Counted from the stretch's first letter, positions 49,858 through 59,801 are shown. The stretch is 64,000 nt of DNA from Candidatus Pollutiaquabacter sp. (GCA_947465495.1 CANIAS010000001.1:1-64000); one strand, 5' to 3'. Numbers and translations are program-made. Notes: generated by a model from the letters alone, not told the origin.

Positions 49858-51216
49858 ATGGCTTTTCGAGTACTTAAAATCGCGGCACTATTCACCCTTT
49901 CACTTACTTGGCAGTTGATCGCCCAGCCTCAACTGTTGCGTCGATCAAATGATTCACCAGTGATACAGCTTGATCCACGGGGACCTCGTCCTACTTACTA
50001 TAATACCCCATTGCCGTATCAAACAGCAGAGGCGCTGAATCCTTGTGTACGCGATGATGCAACGTATGCTGATTATTACTACTGGCAACATGAATCGGGC
50101 TGGGTGTTGGACCATCGAGTGATCAGGGAGAAGGACGCATCCGGAAAAGTCATACACGAAACTATTTTAGAGAAAACATTAGCGGAACCTATATCGAGCA
50201 TTGAATACCTATACGATGCATCATCTCGACTGATCGAAGTTCGAAAAATGGATCGCCCTAAACACATATCGTTGAGTTTAACCACCATACGAACTTTACA
50301 GTACGATGATCAAACCAGTATCATTCTGAAGGATTGCACGATGGTGCAAGAAGATAACCAATGGAAGGTTCAAGTCGTTCGAAAAACAAATTTGGAAAAA
50401 TCAGAGGATGGACGTTTGTGTTCCTCCCAATGCACCACTATCGATTTAAACGGTGAAAGCGAGCCGATGTTAAGCCGCTATGAATATTCTCAAGGTCGTA
50501 TTTCAACCATTACTCAATTTTCTATGAATCGATTCAGTAATCAATGGACACCTGCTTTTCGTTTTGATTTATTTACATATTCAAACACCTCCTCAACAGA
50601 AATAGTCGGATATCGCTCATCGTACCGTAAAAATGAACATTGGGAAGCATTTAGAAATGATACTAGTTTTTTTATCGGAACCAATCAACACATCTACATG
50701 GGAACACTTCCTGGAAATGGAACCCTGACAGCTATTCACAAAAATGAAATCCGACTTGATGAGCAAGGCAACATTTTTCAAATCACCCAAGCGGGCGGTC
50801 ATCAGGGGGTCGATGAATTGCAAGACATATCGTCCATGCGTTTCGACATCACGTATGTATCCGGTAGCAATCAACCTCAACAAGTAATCGGAATGTACAT
50901 GGATTCCATGGGGATATTCAGAAATTCCGTACTCGTGAAGTACGATGCTGGCGATAACCACCAAAATAACTTGTTGACATTGTATCCAAATCCTGCCAAT
51001 AAAAGCATCCATGTAAACGATGAACTCCTTCGCGCTTCCTCCTCGTTGCTAGAGGTTTTCAATACGCCAGGAAACTTAGTGATGGAAATGAAAATTCCGC
51101 TACAAACCGACGGACATATAACCGTCGAAACAGGAATGCTATCGCCAGGAAGTTACACGCTGCAGTTGACCGGCATTGCAACGATTCATCGAACTCCACT
51201 GGTTATCGTCCGCTGA
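49858..51216 (+). CDS. T9SS-sorted secreted protein, function unknown
   Basis: Signal peptide; C-terminal 'LYPNPANKSIHVND...LSPGSYTLQL'. Confidence 0.75.
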   Translation: MAFRVLKIAALFTLSLTWQLIAQPQLLRRSNDSPVIQLDPRGPRPTYYNTPLPYQTAEALNPCVRDDATYADYYYWQHESGWVLDHRVIREKDASGKVIHETILEKTLAEPISSIEYLYDASSRLIEVRKMDRPKHISLSLTTIRTLQYDDQTSIILKDCTMVQEDNQWKVQVVRKTNLEKSEDGRLCSSQCTTIDLNGESEPMLSRYEYSQGRISTITQFSMNRFSNQWTPAFRFDLFTYSNTSSTEIVGYRSSYRKNEHWEAFRNDTSFFIGTNQHIYMGTLPGNGTLTAIHKNEIRLDEQGNIFQITQAGGHQGVDELQDISSMRFDITYVSGSNQPQQVIGMYMDSMGIFRNSVLVKYDAGDNHQNNLLTLYPNPANKSIHVNDELLRASSSLLEVFNTPGNLVMEMKIPLQTDGHITVETGMLSPGSYTLQLTGIATIHRTPLVIVR

Positions 51217-51222
51217 AAGAGG

Positions 51223-53712
51223 TCAGTCCTTTATTAATCGAATGGTGTACGATTTATCGTTAGCATAAATCCTTCCGATATAACTACCTGCCATCAATTC
51301 TTCGCCGACAATATTTTTTCCGGCAATTAACAATTGTCGAATCAATAATCGACCCTGCTGATCAAAAACAAAAAGTTCGCCGGAATCATCCACGTCGATG
51401 ACAGCAGTATGGTGGAAAGGATTAGGGTACGATATCACTGATCCGATAAACTCTTCCGTGATACCCGCACAAACCGCGAATGTAACCACGACCGTATCCT
51501 TATTAATACAACCTTGCGGTGTAGTGACGGTGATACGAATACTAAAGGCGCCTACTCCACGACCTGTAGTATCGATGGTTAGGGTTTGAGTTGTGGCACC
51601 GGTAGACCATGCATAGGATGATCCTGTATTACCCGCATTGAGCAGGATGGAATTTCCCGCACAAAGTGTTGTGTCCGGACCTAGGGCAACGGTAGGTGCC
51701 GGATTGACAATCAAAGATTGAGTGGCAGTGGCGGTGCAGCCAAAAGGACTTGTATACGTATAAATAATGTTGTGTGTTCCCACACCTGCAATTGCCGTAT
51801 AAAAAGTAGACCCGCCAACACCTGGACCAGAATAGGTACCACCTGCCGGTGAGCCGCCGGTAAGCGCCAACGGCCCTCCATTTACACAACGGGCAGGAAA
51901 AGATGATACTGTAACGACGGGCAACGGATTCACCCGAATAATGGCAGAATCTCTGGAAGTGCATCCATTGTTATCTATGTATTGATAATAAATCATGGTA
52001 GATCCAGTATCAACTAAAGCAGGATTAAACACGTTGGCAGCAATGCCATTTCCAGTATATGTTCCGCCGGAAGGCGTGCCGGTATTAAGTTGTAAGGGAG
52101 CTGCATTTTCGCATAGCGACGGCGGAGAAACGAGATCCACGATTGGAGCCGCATTCACTACAATCGTATCGATGTCCATACCAGCACAACCGTTCACATC
52201 TATATAATCGTACATAATCGCAAATCTTCCCGATCCTGATGCAGTAGGATTAAAACGACCTGCTGTCACATAATTACCGCTATAAACTCCACCTGAAGGT
52301 GTGCCACCCGACAATAGTACAGATGGGCCATTGTTACATAACGAGGCAGGAGGTGCGAAGTTGACAGTCGGTGAATTATACACTACCAAGGTAGAGACCG
52401 CCAAATTGGAACAGCCATTTCCATCGGTATATAAATAGTTGATGGGAAAACTACCTGGACCTGTAACTGCTGGATCAAACTGTCCTCCGCTTACTCCTGA
52501 CCCAGAGTAAGTACCTCCGATTGGGGATCCGCCTGACAAGACAAATGCATTAGACTCTGGGCAGACGCTTGGCAGTGATGTCAAATTGACTTGCGGTAAA
52601 GCCAACACCAACAAGTTGGCAGTATCAGAATTCTGACATCCGTTAGGAGCAAAGTAAGTATAGATGATTGATTTAGTTCCAACACCAACCAGCGAAGGTG
52701 TAAAAATACCGCCGGCAACACCAGGACCGCTATATGCGCCACCAACAGGAATACCACCGGTCAATGGAAATGGAGCCGTGTTGGCACAAACAGGTGCAAA
52801 CGTAGCTAAAGCGACGTTAGGAACATTATTCACATTAATATATGCCGTTGCCGAATTAGAACATCCCGATGGATTGGTGTATGTATAAACAATGGTATCC
52901 AACCCTATCCCAGCAGTATTGGGATAAAAGATCCCAGCCAAAACATGTGCCCCGCTATAACTTCCGCCAACCGGAAGTCCGCCTGTCAAGGTGTAAGGTG
53001 CACTATTGATGCATACATCCGATAAACCAGAAAGCGATACAGAAGGCTTCGGATTCACAACCACTTGTATCGAAGCAGTAGCCGTACAACCGTTAGGGGC
53101 AGTTGCAGTCACACTATACGTCGTTGTTAAGATTGGGAAAACCAGTGCGATTGAATCTACAAAACTCACCAAAGCGGTAGTTGGATTCCAGATGTAAGTA
53201 TTGGGATCGCTACTCTGCGCACTGAGAATGCTAGTGTCACCTTGACAAATTGTTGTACGCGTAGCTGAAACGGAGACCACAGTGCCTAACACGATTTCGC
53301 TGATGGTTGGAAATACAGAAATCAAATAGTTGGCAGCAACTCCATTACCGTTGTATTCAAATACAGCTACGTAATACGTAAGCCCACCCGTCAAACCCGT
53401 AACCGTGGTGTTCGTTCCACTGTTGGCAGAAACCACAAACGTTCCGCCACCCAAATTAGACCCTGACCCGAATTGAGTGCTAGCTGTATATCCTACACCA
53501 TCTGCGGGATAATTCGTAATAGGGTTTTCGGATACAACCACCAGGTGTTGTGATCCATCACCAATTGACCAAACAATTTCCAGCTCATTGCAATTCGTAT
53601 TGAAGATGGTCAAATTGCCAGCCGGTATTGTCGGTTCATTCGCTGCCGTAGCAACACCGGACATCAGCAATGCTATAGCAAAAAACAGGTGGAAGATGGT
53701 GCGTTGAAACAT
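51223..53712 (-). CDS. Large T9SS-sorted secreted repeat protein with N-terminal FN3-like region
   Basis: Signal peptide; six tandem 75-aa units; C-terminal 'SYPNPFHHTAVIDV...LMAGSYIGRIY'. Confidence 0.88.
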   Translation of the reverse strand: MFQRTIFHLFFAIALLMSGVATAANEPTIPAGNLTIFNTNCNELEIVWSIGDGSQHLVVVSENPITNYPADGVGYTASTQFGSGSNLGGGTFVVSANSGTNTTVTGLTGGLTYYVAVFEYNGNGVAANYLISVFPTISEIVLGTVVSVSATRTTICQGDTSILSAQSSDPNTYIWNPTTALVSFVDSIALVFPILTTTYSVTATAPNGCTATASIQVVVNPKPSVSLSGLSDVCINSAPYTLTGGLPVGGSYSGAHVLAGIFYPNTAGIGLDTIVYTYTNPSGCSNSATAYINVNNVPNVALATFAPVCANTAPFPLTGGIPVGGAYSGPGVAGGIFTPSLVGVGTKSIIYTYFAPNGCQNSDTANLLVLALPQVNLTSLPSVCPESNAFVLSGGSPIGGTYSGSGVSGGQFDPAVTGPGSFPINYLYTDGNGCSNLAVSTLVVYNSPTVNFAPPASLCNNGPSVLLSGGTPSGGVYSGNYVTAGRFNPTASGSGRFAIMYDYIDVNGCAGMDIDTIVVNAAPIVDLVSPPSLCENAAPLQLNTGTPSGGTYTGNGIAANVFNPALVDTGSTMIYYQYIDNNGCTSRDSAIIRVNPLPVVTVSSFPARCVNGGPLALTGGSPAGGTYSGPGVGGSTFYTAIAGVGTHNIIYTYTSPFGCTATATQSLIVNPAPTVALGPDTTLCAGNSILLNAGNTGSSYAWSTGATTQTLTIDTTGRGVGAFSIRITVTTPQGCINKDTVVVTFAVCAGITEEFIGSVISYPNPFHHTAVIDVDDSGELFVFDQQGRLLIRQLLIAGKNIVGEELMAGSYIGRIYANDKSYTIRLIKD
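51700..53049 (-). repeat. Six in-frame 225-bp (75-aa) repeats inside the 51223-53712 gene
   Basis: Residues 222-671 divide exactly into 6 x 75 aa, each with C at position 13, a G-G/Y-[ST]-G block and C at position 63. Confidence 0.92.
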
Positions 53713-53754
53713 GACATATATCGGATAAGATGAATAAACGTTGAATCGAAATGG

Positions 53755-54195
53755 TCAGGCAGTTTCGATGATCTCGATGCGTTCGATGGTGTCACCCGCA
53801 CGGATTGCGTCAATCACTTCCAAGCCTTCGACGACTTTACCGAAACAAGTATGGTTACGATCCAGGTGAGCCGTGTTGCGTCGACTGTGACAAATGAAGA
53901 ATTGAGAGCCGCCTGTATTACGACCTGCATGCGCCATTGACAGTACCCCACGATCGTGAAATTGATTGCCTCCCGTAAGTTCGCAGTCGATTTTGTAGCC
54001 TGGGCCGCCCGTACCGGTGCCATTGGGACACCCGCCTTGAATGACGAAATCAGGAATGACTCGATGAAAAGTCAATCCGTCATAAAATCCTTTTTGGGCA
54101 AGATCACAGAAGTTCTTGACCGTGTTGGGCGCGTCGTTTTCGTAAAAATCGACTTTCATCGCTCCTTTTTCAGTGTGTATTATGGCTGTTTTCAT
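53755..54195 (-). CDS. Cyclophilin-type peptidyl-prolyl cis-trans isomerase
   Basis: '[41 protein letters not shown]', '[12 protein letters not shown]'. Confidence 0.95.
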   Translation of the reverse strand: MKTAIIHTEKGAMKVDFYENDAPNTVKNFCDLAQKGFYDGLTFHRVIPDFVIQGGCPNGTGTGGPGYKIDCELTGGNQFHDRGVLSMAHAGRNTGGSQFFICHSRRNTAHLDRNHTCFGKVVEGLEVIDAIRAGDTIERIEIIETA

Positions 54196-54364
54196 AGTTT
54201 AGTTAGTTGGCTAAGATACATCGGAGTAAATGGAAAGTAAAATTTAAAACTATTAATCAACGTCCAATTTATGAGCAATTCAGGATTGACAAATAAGCAA
54301 TTTTAAGTAATCGAGCCCGTTAGGGTCCAAAACACTTTTATTCCCGGAAATAAAATAAGGATAG

Positions 54365-55396
54365 CTACTTGCTATAAATAGACTTAGAGTACTCTTGCCA
54401 CGATTTCTCCTTATAGATGTTATCGCCATAAAAGTGTGACACATCGTGCAAGAAACGCGAAGGCATAAAACTAGGCACGGCATCGAGAATCACATTGTTC
54501 TCATCCAAAACTACCAGCATGGGTAAAACCAAGTTATTGCGGCATAGTTCCATCGATAAGCTGTTGAATGGAATTTGCTCATTGTAAGACCCGGCATATA
54601 TTTTTCCGCCATAATAAAAAGTGTCGGCAGAAATCGAATTCAATTCGACCAAATCATAGGTAGCACTTAGGTACTTTAAATTACTGGTATCTGAAAACGA
54701 TGAGCGACGCATCACCTTACAAGCGTTGCACCATTCGCTATCAATGAGTACCAGTGTTTTCTTTTTCTTTTGAAATGTCGGGGTGAAAAAAACTTTTGAA
54801 TTCAGCCACTTCAAACTATCCATCCGCACCTGATTCGTAGAATCAAAAAACGCTTTCTCGTAATGTGCATTGAAATCGTCAAAATTGGAATTCCGCGAAG
54901 CGTTCTCTAAAACAAAAATTAAAATAGGTTCGATCTTGCGAGTTTCTAAATAACCTGCCGCACTCAAACTCATATTGAATTTATTATTCGCTTTGTCATA
55001 TCCGTTCAAGAAAATGGTACTGGGATAAGACAACTTTCCCTGAAGCATTTCTATGGCGAACTCATGTGGTCGTCGTGGATCAGGAGATGTCGGTTTGTAG
55101 ATTTTACCAAGATACTCAATGGTGTCTTTTCCTTCTGCATCGAATTGTACCGGATAAAAATTCTGATTGATGTATTGCGCCAGCCCTGGATCAGCATACG
55201 TGGTCTTCATCATGTGCTTACACCATCCACACCATTCCGTATAAAAATCCAGAATAATCGGTCGAGGAGCCGTCTGCACCATTTCCATGGCCTCTTGCAA
55301 GGTCATCCATTTAACAAGACTACCCTGATGATCCGCTTGTGCCGAAGCAAATTGGCAAAGCAGAAATAAAATGGCAGTTAAGAGACTTTTTTTCAT
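54365..55396 (-). CDS. Exported protein with two thioredoxin-like domains
   Basis: Signal peptide MKKSLLTAILFLLCQFASAQ; two CxxC sites, 'FYTEWCGWCKHMMK' and 'IDSEWCNACKVMRR'. Start moved from 55435 to ATG 55396. Confidence 0.85.
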   Translation of the reverse strand: MKKSLLTAILFLLCQFASAQADHQGSLVKWMTLQEAMEMVQTAPRPIILDFYTEWCGWCKHMMKTTYADPGLAQYINQNFYPVQFDAEGKDTIEYLGKIYKPTSPDPRRPHEFAIEMLQGKLSYPSTIFLNGYDKANNKFNMSLSAAGYLETRKIEPILIFVLENASRNSNFDDFNAHYEKAFFDSTNQVRMDSLKWLNSKVFFTPTFQKKKKTLVLIDSEWCNACKVMRRSSFSDTSNLKYLSATYDLVELNSISADTFYYGGKIYAGSYNEQIPFNSLSMELCRNNLVLPMLVVLDENNVILDAVPSFMPSRFLHDVSHFYGDNIYKEKSWQEYSKSIYSK

Positions 55397-55401
55397 GTAG
55401 T

Positions 55402-55441
55402 AGTATAAAAAAGAGGAGCGGCACAATCGTACCACTCCTCT
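55402..55441 (-). terminator. Intrinsic terminator of the 55482-58238 gene
   Basis: Minus-strand AGAGGAG...CTCCTCT stem (extended by GGTAC/GTGCC) then TTTTTATA. Confidence 0.7.
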
Positions 55442-55481
55442 AAATTACTTCAATAAAGATGAATTTGCAATTAGGCAGGGG

Positions 55482-58238
55482 CTACTGTATCAACACCTTT
55501 TGAGTTGCATCACCAGTAATACTGCCCCGTAGTTGCAGGTAGTAGGTACCTGAAGGCAACGCTTTATCAATAGAGAACCGATGGTCGCCAATACCCTGGT
55601 ATTGATTGCAAATCACAACTACCATCTTGCCTTGTGCATCCAATAGCGATGCGGTCATATGCTGAGAAGATTGCAACGAATACCGCACCGTGAATTGCCC
55701 CGAAGAAGGATTAGGGAATGTCGTCAGTTGCAATGCATACGGATCAATGACGGTGACTCCTGCTGCCAACGAATCGAAAATAATCTGCGTGTCCATCGAG
55801 AACATGCCGCTTCCATGGGTTGCAATTGCGACATACCCATCGGAGTTTCGAACATCCATCATCCCAACCACGGTGTAACCAATTTCATTCGGAGAAAGAT
55901 TGGTCCATACAGTTGTCAAGCCATTCAACAGGTTGGTGCCGTATAATCCAGTACTCGTTCCAGCCAGGTAAACATTACCATTGGCAAGTGGCACAATGGA
56001 AATCCAACGCACAGAAGGACCTGAACCATTGCCGGATGCTGTACCTTCAAGATTACCCGAAACCCTGTCCCACGTTGCACCACCATCATTGGATGCAAAA
56101 ATGCTATAGACACGGTAATTCGAAAAAGACACGACGATGTGATCTCCATTGTTCGGATCCACTGCTATAGAACTAATGTTGGAAGCCGCTGGGAAGAGGG
56201 TTGTATTCGTAATATTAGTCAAGGTAGGACTTTGCGTATCTGCATTATCCAAACGAAATAATTGACTATTGTTATATCCATAGTACACCCTGTTCGCAGG
56301 AGAACTGCATACAGCCAGCGCACTGATCTTGGCACCGGCCACCGAATCCGGCAGCATGAACCAACCTGTACTGATACTGTCCCACTGGCCTGTCAATGGA
56401 ATCAGATCGAGGCTATCATTGCGCCACAAACGACTTCCTGCAGGAAGATACATTCGGTTGTTATTATTCGGATCAAGGGCAAACGGCGTAATGAACTGGT
56501 AGTTGTCTCCTCCAATCGGATCAATGCGACGGAAAGACAACAAATTGCCGTTCGGGTCTAGTTGGTAACGCGCAATTTTACCTTCCTGGCGAGACATGTA
56601 ATAATAGGCATGTCCGTTTTCTATCGCACAATATCCCCCATCGCCAAATCCAGGCTGAACCCACGGTGCGGTATAATTATTCGTATTGGTAAACCAAGTG
56701 CCATTGTCCTGTGCACCACCTAATAAAATATCATTCGGCAGACTACCGTGATCAATCGCTACTGAATAAAACTGGCCAGTAACATAACCGCTGCTCATGG
56801 ACTGCCACTGAACCGAGGTGTCCATGTTGTTGTCGGTCCGATACAAACCACCATCATTCGCCTGGATCATTTTATCCGGATTCGATGGGTAGAATACTAA
56901 TTGATGCTGATCGGAGTGGTTGTTGAGATAATTTGAATAAAATGGAATGGTCGATAACGGGTTGTATCCTCCAATTAAGGTAATGTTATTCCCGGAAGTA
57001 AAGCCATCGGTAGAACGGAACAGATTAGTTCCACCGATGAAAACGGTATTTGAATCACCAGGGTGTACTTTGACCACCAAGTCGTATCCTCCTTGCGCAT
57101 TGAAGTTGCCTAATTGTAACGTGCTATCCTGAGGAATCGCAGCCGAAAGATCCTGCCACTGGCCGCCAGCGCCAGTACCATTTCCGCTGATATAAGTATA
57201 CTTCAATAAACTATTCCATTCTTCTTCTCCCTTATAGTTGGTGGAACGTTTACCATGCAATGGGGTTTGACCTAAAAAATAAACATTGTTCTCGTTCGAC
57301 GGATCAATGCCAATCACGATCCGATCAACTGTGGCTGTATCCAAATCGGGAGGAGTAATCTTTGCCCATCCAAGTATTTTGTCTTTGCGCCATATTCCTT
57401 TCGAAGGCCCGTCGCTGCTTAACGTAGCATAAACGACTCCTTGGGATGTAACAGCTACTTCAGTAAAATAAGAAAATGCCGATCCGCTGCTATTTCCGCG
57501 ATCTACTGTCCACGAAGTTCCACCATTTGCGCTGCGGTAGATAGCTCCATAGGTGGCTGCATACACTACACTATTGACTGTATCACTCGGATCCGTAACC
57601 ACTCGCCACTGCAAATCCCAAACATTGTCAAACACGTGAGGCGTATTGGAACTGGTGCTGGTCAATAAACTCCACGTGATCCCACCGTTCGTTGATTTAA
57701 ACATTCCACCACCCAGGTAATAAGCACCACTGGCACTGTGAGAGGCTCCATAACCTTCTCCTGTCGTACAGTACCAAGTATCTGTGTGTCCAGGACGAGT
57801 ATCTTGTGCAATGTGAGTGATGGAAGGATTCGTTGCCAACGAAGAAACACGTGTCCATGTAGCGCCACCATCCACTGAACGCCAGATGCCACCGTTGACA
57901 GTTCCGGCAATGATGATGTTTTCATCCGTCACATCAATCGCCACTGCACGCGTCCGACCGGCTAAGTTCCATGGACCACGTTTAGCGATATAACTATTCA
58001 TTCGGCTGGATGACGATGAGGTCGTTATCTTAGGAAGATGAATCGAAAACTCCAATTCTTCATTGCGAATACCAAACGGAATCTTACCGGTAGCCGGATC
58101 CGCCAAACATTGCACTTCCCATTCAGCACGCTCAATGGCGTCATCTTTGGAATCAAATGCAGCAGGAGAAAGAACATTGGATTGCTGCGCGCGTGCTGTG
58201 ACAGCCACCAAAAGCAGGAGTAGTAGTCGAGTTTTCAT
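55482..58238 (-). CDS. Large T9SS-sorted sortilin/VPS10-like beta-propeller protein
   Basis: Repeated 'SVDGGATWTRVSS', 'STNGGITWSLL', 'SANGGTSWTVD', 'SNDGGATWDRVSG' Asp-box-like motifs; C-terminal 'TFPNPSSGQFTVRY...LPSGTYYLQL'; ATG 58238 begins the signal peptide. Confidence 0.87.
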   Translation of the reverse strand: MKTRLLLLLLVAVTARAQQSNVLSPAAFDSKDDAIERAEWEVQCLADPATGKIPFGIRNEELEFSIHLPKITTSSSSSRMNSYIAKRGPWNLAGRTRAVAIDVTDENIIIAGTVNGGIWRSVDGGATWTRVSSLATNPSITHIAQDTRPGHTDTWYCTTGEGYGASHSASGAYYLGGGMFKSTNGGITWSLLTSTSSNTPHVFDNVWDLQWRVVTDPSDTVNSVVYAATYGAIYRSANGGTSWTVDRGNSSGSAFSYFTEVAVTSQGVVYATLSSDGPSKGIWRKDKILGWAKITPPDLDTATVDRIVIGIDPSNENNVYFLGQTPLHGKRSTNYKGEEEWNSLLKYTYISGNGTGAGGQWQDLSAAIPQDSTLQLGNFNAQGGYDLVVKVHPGDSNTVFIGGTNLFRSTDGFTSGNNITLIGGYNPLSTIPFYSNYLNNHSDQHQLVFYPSNPDKMIQANDGGLYRTDNNMDTSVQWQSMSSGYVTGQFYSVAIDHGSLPNDILLGGAQDNGTWFTNTNNYTAPWVQPGFGDGGYCAIENGHAYYYMSRQEGKIARYQLDPNGNLLSFRRIDPIGGDNYQFITPFALDPNNNNRMYLPAGSRLWRNDSLDLIPLTGQWDSISTGWFMLPDSVAGAKISALAVCSSPANRVYYGYNNSQLFRLDNADTQSPTLTNITNTTLFPAASNISSIAVDPNNGDHIVVSFSNYRVYSIFASNDGGATWDRVSGNLEGTASGNGSGPSVRWISIVPLANGNVYLAGTSTGLYGTNLLNGLTTVWTNLSPNEIGYTVVGMMDVRNSDGYVAIATHGSGMFSMDTQIIFDSLAAGVTVIDPYALQLTTFPNPSSGQFTVRYSLQSSQHMTASLLDAQGKMVVVICNQYQGIGDHRFSIDKALPSGTYYLQLRGSITGDATQKVLIQ

Positions 58239-58289
58239 CCCGTCAATATACAAAAGAGTTATTCGCTTTTTTACAGGCACAAAAACGGG

Positions 58290-58331
58290 TATAAACAAAA
58301 ACAGGCCGGAATCTATGAATTCCGGCCTGTT
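58290..58331 (-). terminator. Intrinsic terminator of the 58350-59714 gene
   Basis: Perfect 13-bp stem AACAGGCCGGAAT...ATTCCGGCCTGTT, minus-strand T-tract TTTTTGTTT. Confidence 0.88.
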
Positions 58332-58349
58332 GAAGAAATTACGTTTAGC

Positions 58350-59714
58350 TTACTTGGAAATAAGCTGGACTGCTTTGCCGTCTGGGTTTTCCACGGTAAG
58401 CACGTAGGTGCCTTTCGCCCACTGCGAAGTGGCAATCCGAAGCTCACGAGCGGCGTTAACACTTTCCAAATAGATAACTCGTCCAGCCTGATCCGCAACG
58501 ATCACGGTGAAGTCTGATTGTTGTTGCAAATCAATCATGAGGAAGTCTTGTACCGGATTAGGATACACCTTTAACTTCTCAAGCGAAACAGGAACTGAAA
58601 TCCCCACGGTAGAAAATGACTGACATGCAGAAGTGGTTGTACAACTTCCAGTACTCACCGTTACCGCATATGATCCGTTCGAGGTAGGAGTGTATGACTG
58701 TCCGGTTTCTCCAGGGATTGGTTGGTTACCATTGGAACAATCCAACCACTGATACGATGCACCGGCTTGCTGTGCAGTTAAGGTCGTACCGTCGTTATCT
58801 ACTGCATCATTGATACCCGATGATAGCGTGAGGCGAACCGTTGAGTCACAAAAGCTGGAGGAAAGATAGACCTGCGTGTAAACACCTGGTGCGGTCAAAG
58901 TCTGCGGACCAAACGCATAGGTTGAGCCTGGACAAATGAAGTCCGTAATATCGTTCACAGTAGCTACCCCAGTAACGAAATTAGATAAGGGACCATTCAA
59001 TCCGAAATTATTCATGGCTCCATTAATATTGCCTGTCTCATCATTCAAAGAACTGATTCCAGTATTATTCCCCGCTGCAATTCCCTGGTTGAATTTATAA
59101 TAAAGCTGCAATCCCGAGGAGGTTGGGGCCGTACCGAAATTAGCCAGACAACGGATTTCCGCTGGGGAAAGGTATCTATTCCACAATGTGACTTCATCAA
59201 CTTCGCCACTTAAGTAATAATTGAAAGTACCATAAGGCATCCCTCCAATGAATAGTGCTTCGGTAGCGTTGCTAATAGAACCATTCGCAACAGTAGTAGC
59301 TACAAATTGTCCGTTTTTATACAAGGTAAGTTCAGCCCCATTGTAGGTTAGCGCATAATGTTGCCATACACCTACTGAAACAGCTGTATCAATCACATCG
59401 AAATTCACTCCATTGGAATTTCTGAATCGTGCTTCCAGACGCGTTGGACCAAAATGAACCATGTAGAAATCCGCATCAGCATTGTTTCGAATACCAGCAA
59501 AGCCGTCGTAATCCGGAAAAGAAATATTGGCATTCATTGGTTTCACCCAACAGGTCAGGGTAATCTGATTGGATCCAGCAATTCTCGCAGAAGCTGCCGG
59601 AACGACCACTTCGTCGTCAATGTTATCAAAATTCAGCGCATTCTCAGTTTGAGCCATTACAACTGCTGGAACAAATAACCAGCAAAAGAGACTAAGTTTT
59701 TTCAAGTAGTTCAT
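58350..59714 (-). CDS. T9SS-sorted LamG/concanavalin-like domain protein
   Basis: 'ALNFDNIDDEVVVPAASARIAGSNQITLTCWVKP...WQHYALTYNGAELTLYKNGQFV...LFIGG...GEVDEVTLWNRYLS'; C-term 'VYPNPVQDFLMIDL'. Confidence 0.9.
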   Translation of the reverse strand: MNYLKKLSLFCWLFVPAVVMAQTENALNFDNIDDEVVVPAASARIAGSNQITLTCWVKPMNANISFPDYDGFAGIRNNADADFYMVHFGPTRLEARFRNSNGVNFDVIDTAVSVGVWQHYALTYNGAELTLYKNGQFVATTVANGSISNATEALFIGGMPYGTFNYYLSGEVDEVTLWNRYLSPAEIRCLANFGTAPTSSGLQLYYKFNQGIAAGNNTGISSLNDETGNINGAMNNFGLNGPLSNFVTGVATVNDITDFICPGSTYAFGPQTLTAPGVYTQVYLSSSFCDSTVRLTLSSGINDAVDNDGTTLTAQQAGASYQWLDCSNGNQPIPGETGQSYTPTSNGSYAVTVSTGSCTTTSACQSFSTVGISVPVSLEKLKVYPNPVQDFLMIDLQQQSDFTVIVADQAGRVIYLESVNAARELRIATSQWAKGTYVLTVENPDGKAVQLISK

Positions 59715-59763
59715 GGGAGGTATTTGAGTTTATAGTATAAGTATTGGTGAAAGTTCGTCGCTA

Positions 59764-59801
59764 CGAAAAAAGCGGGCGACGGAATCATCCGTCGCCCGCT
59801 T
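59764..59801 (-). terminator. Intrinsic terminator of the 59817-61490 gene
   Basis: Perfect 14-bp stem AAGCGGGCGACGGA-ATCA-TCCGTCGCCCGCTT with minus-strand T-tract. Confidence 0.9.

Noticed and set aside
51700-53049. CRISPR-like periodicity (about 225 bp)
   Set aside because: The periodicity is at protein level in one reading frame; the nucleotide repeats are too long and too divergent for CRISPR.
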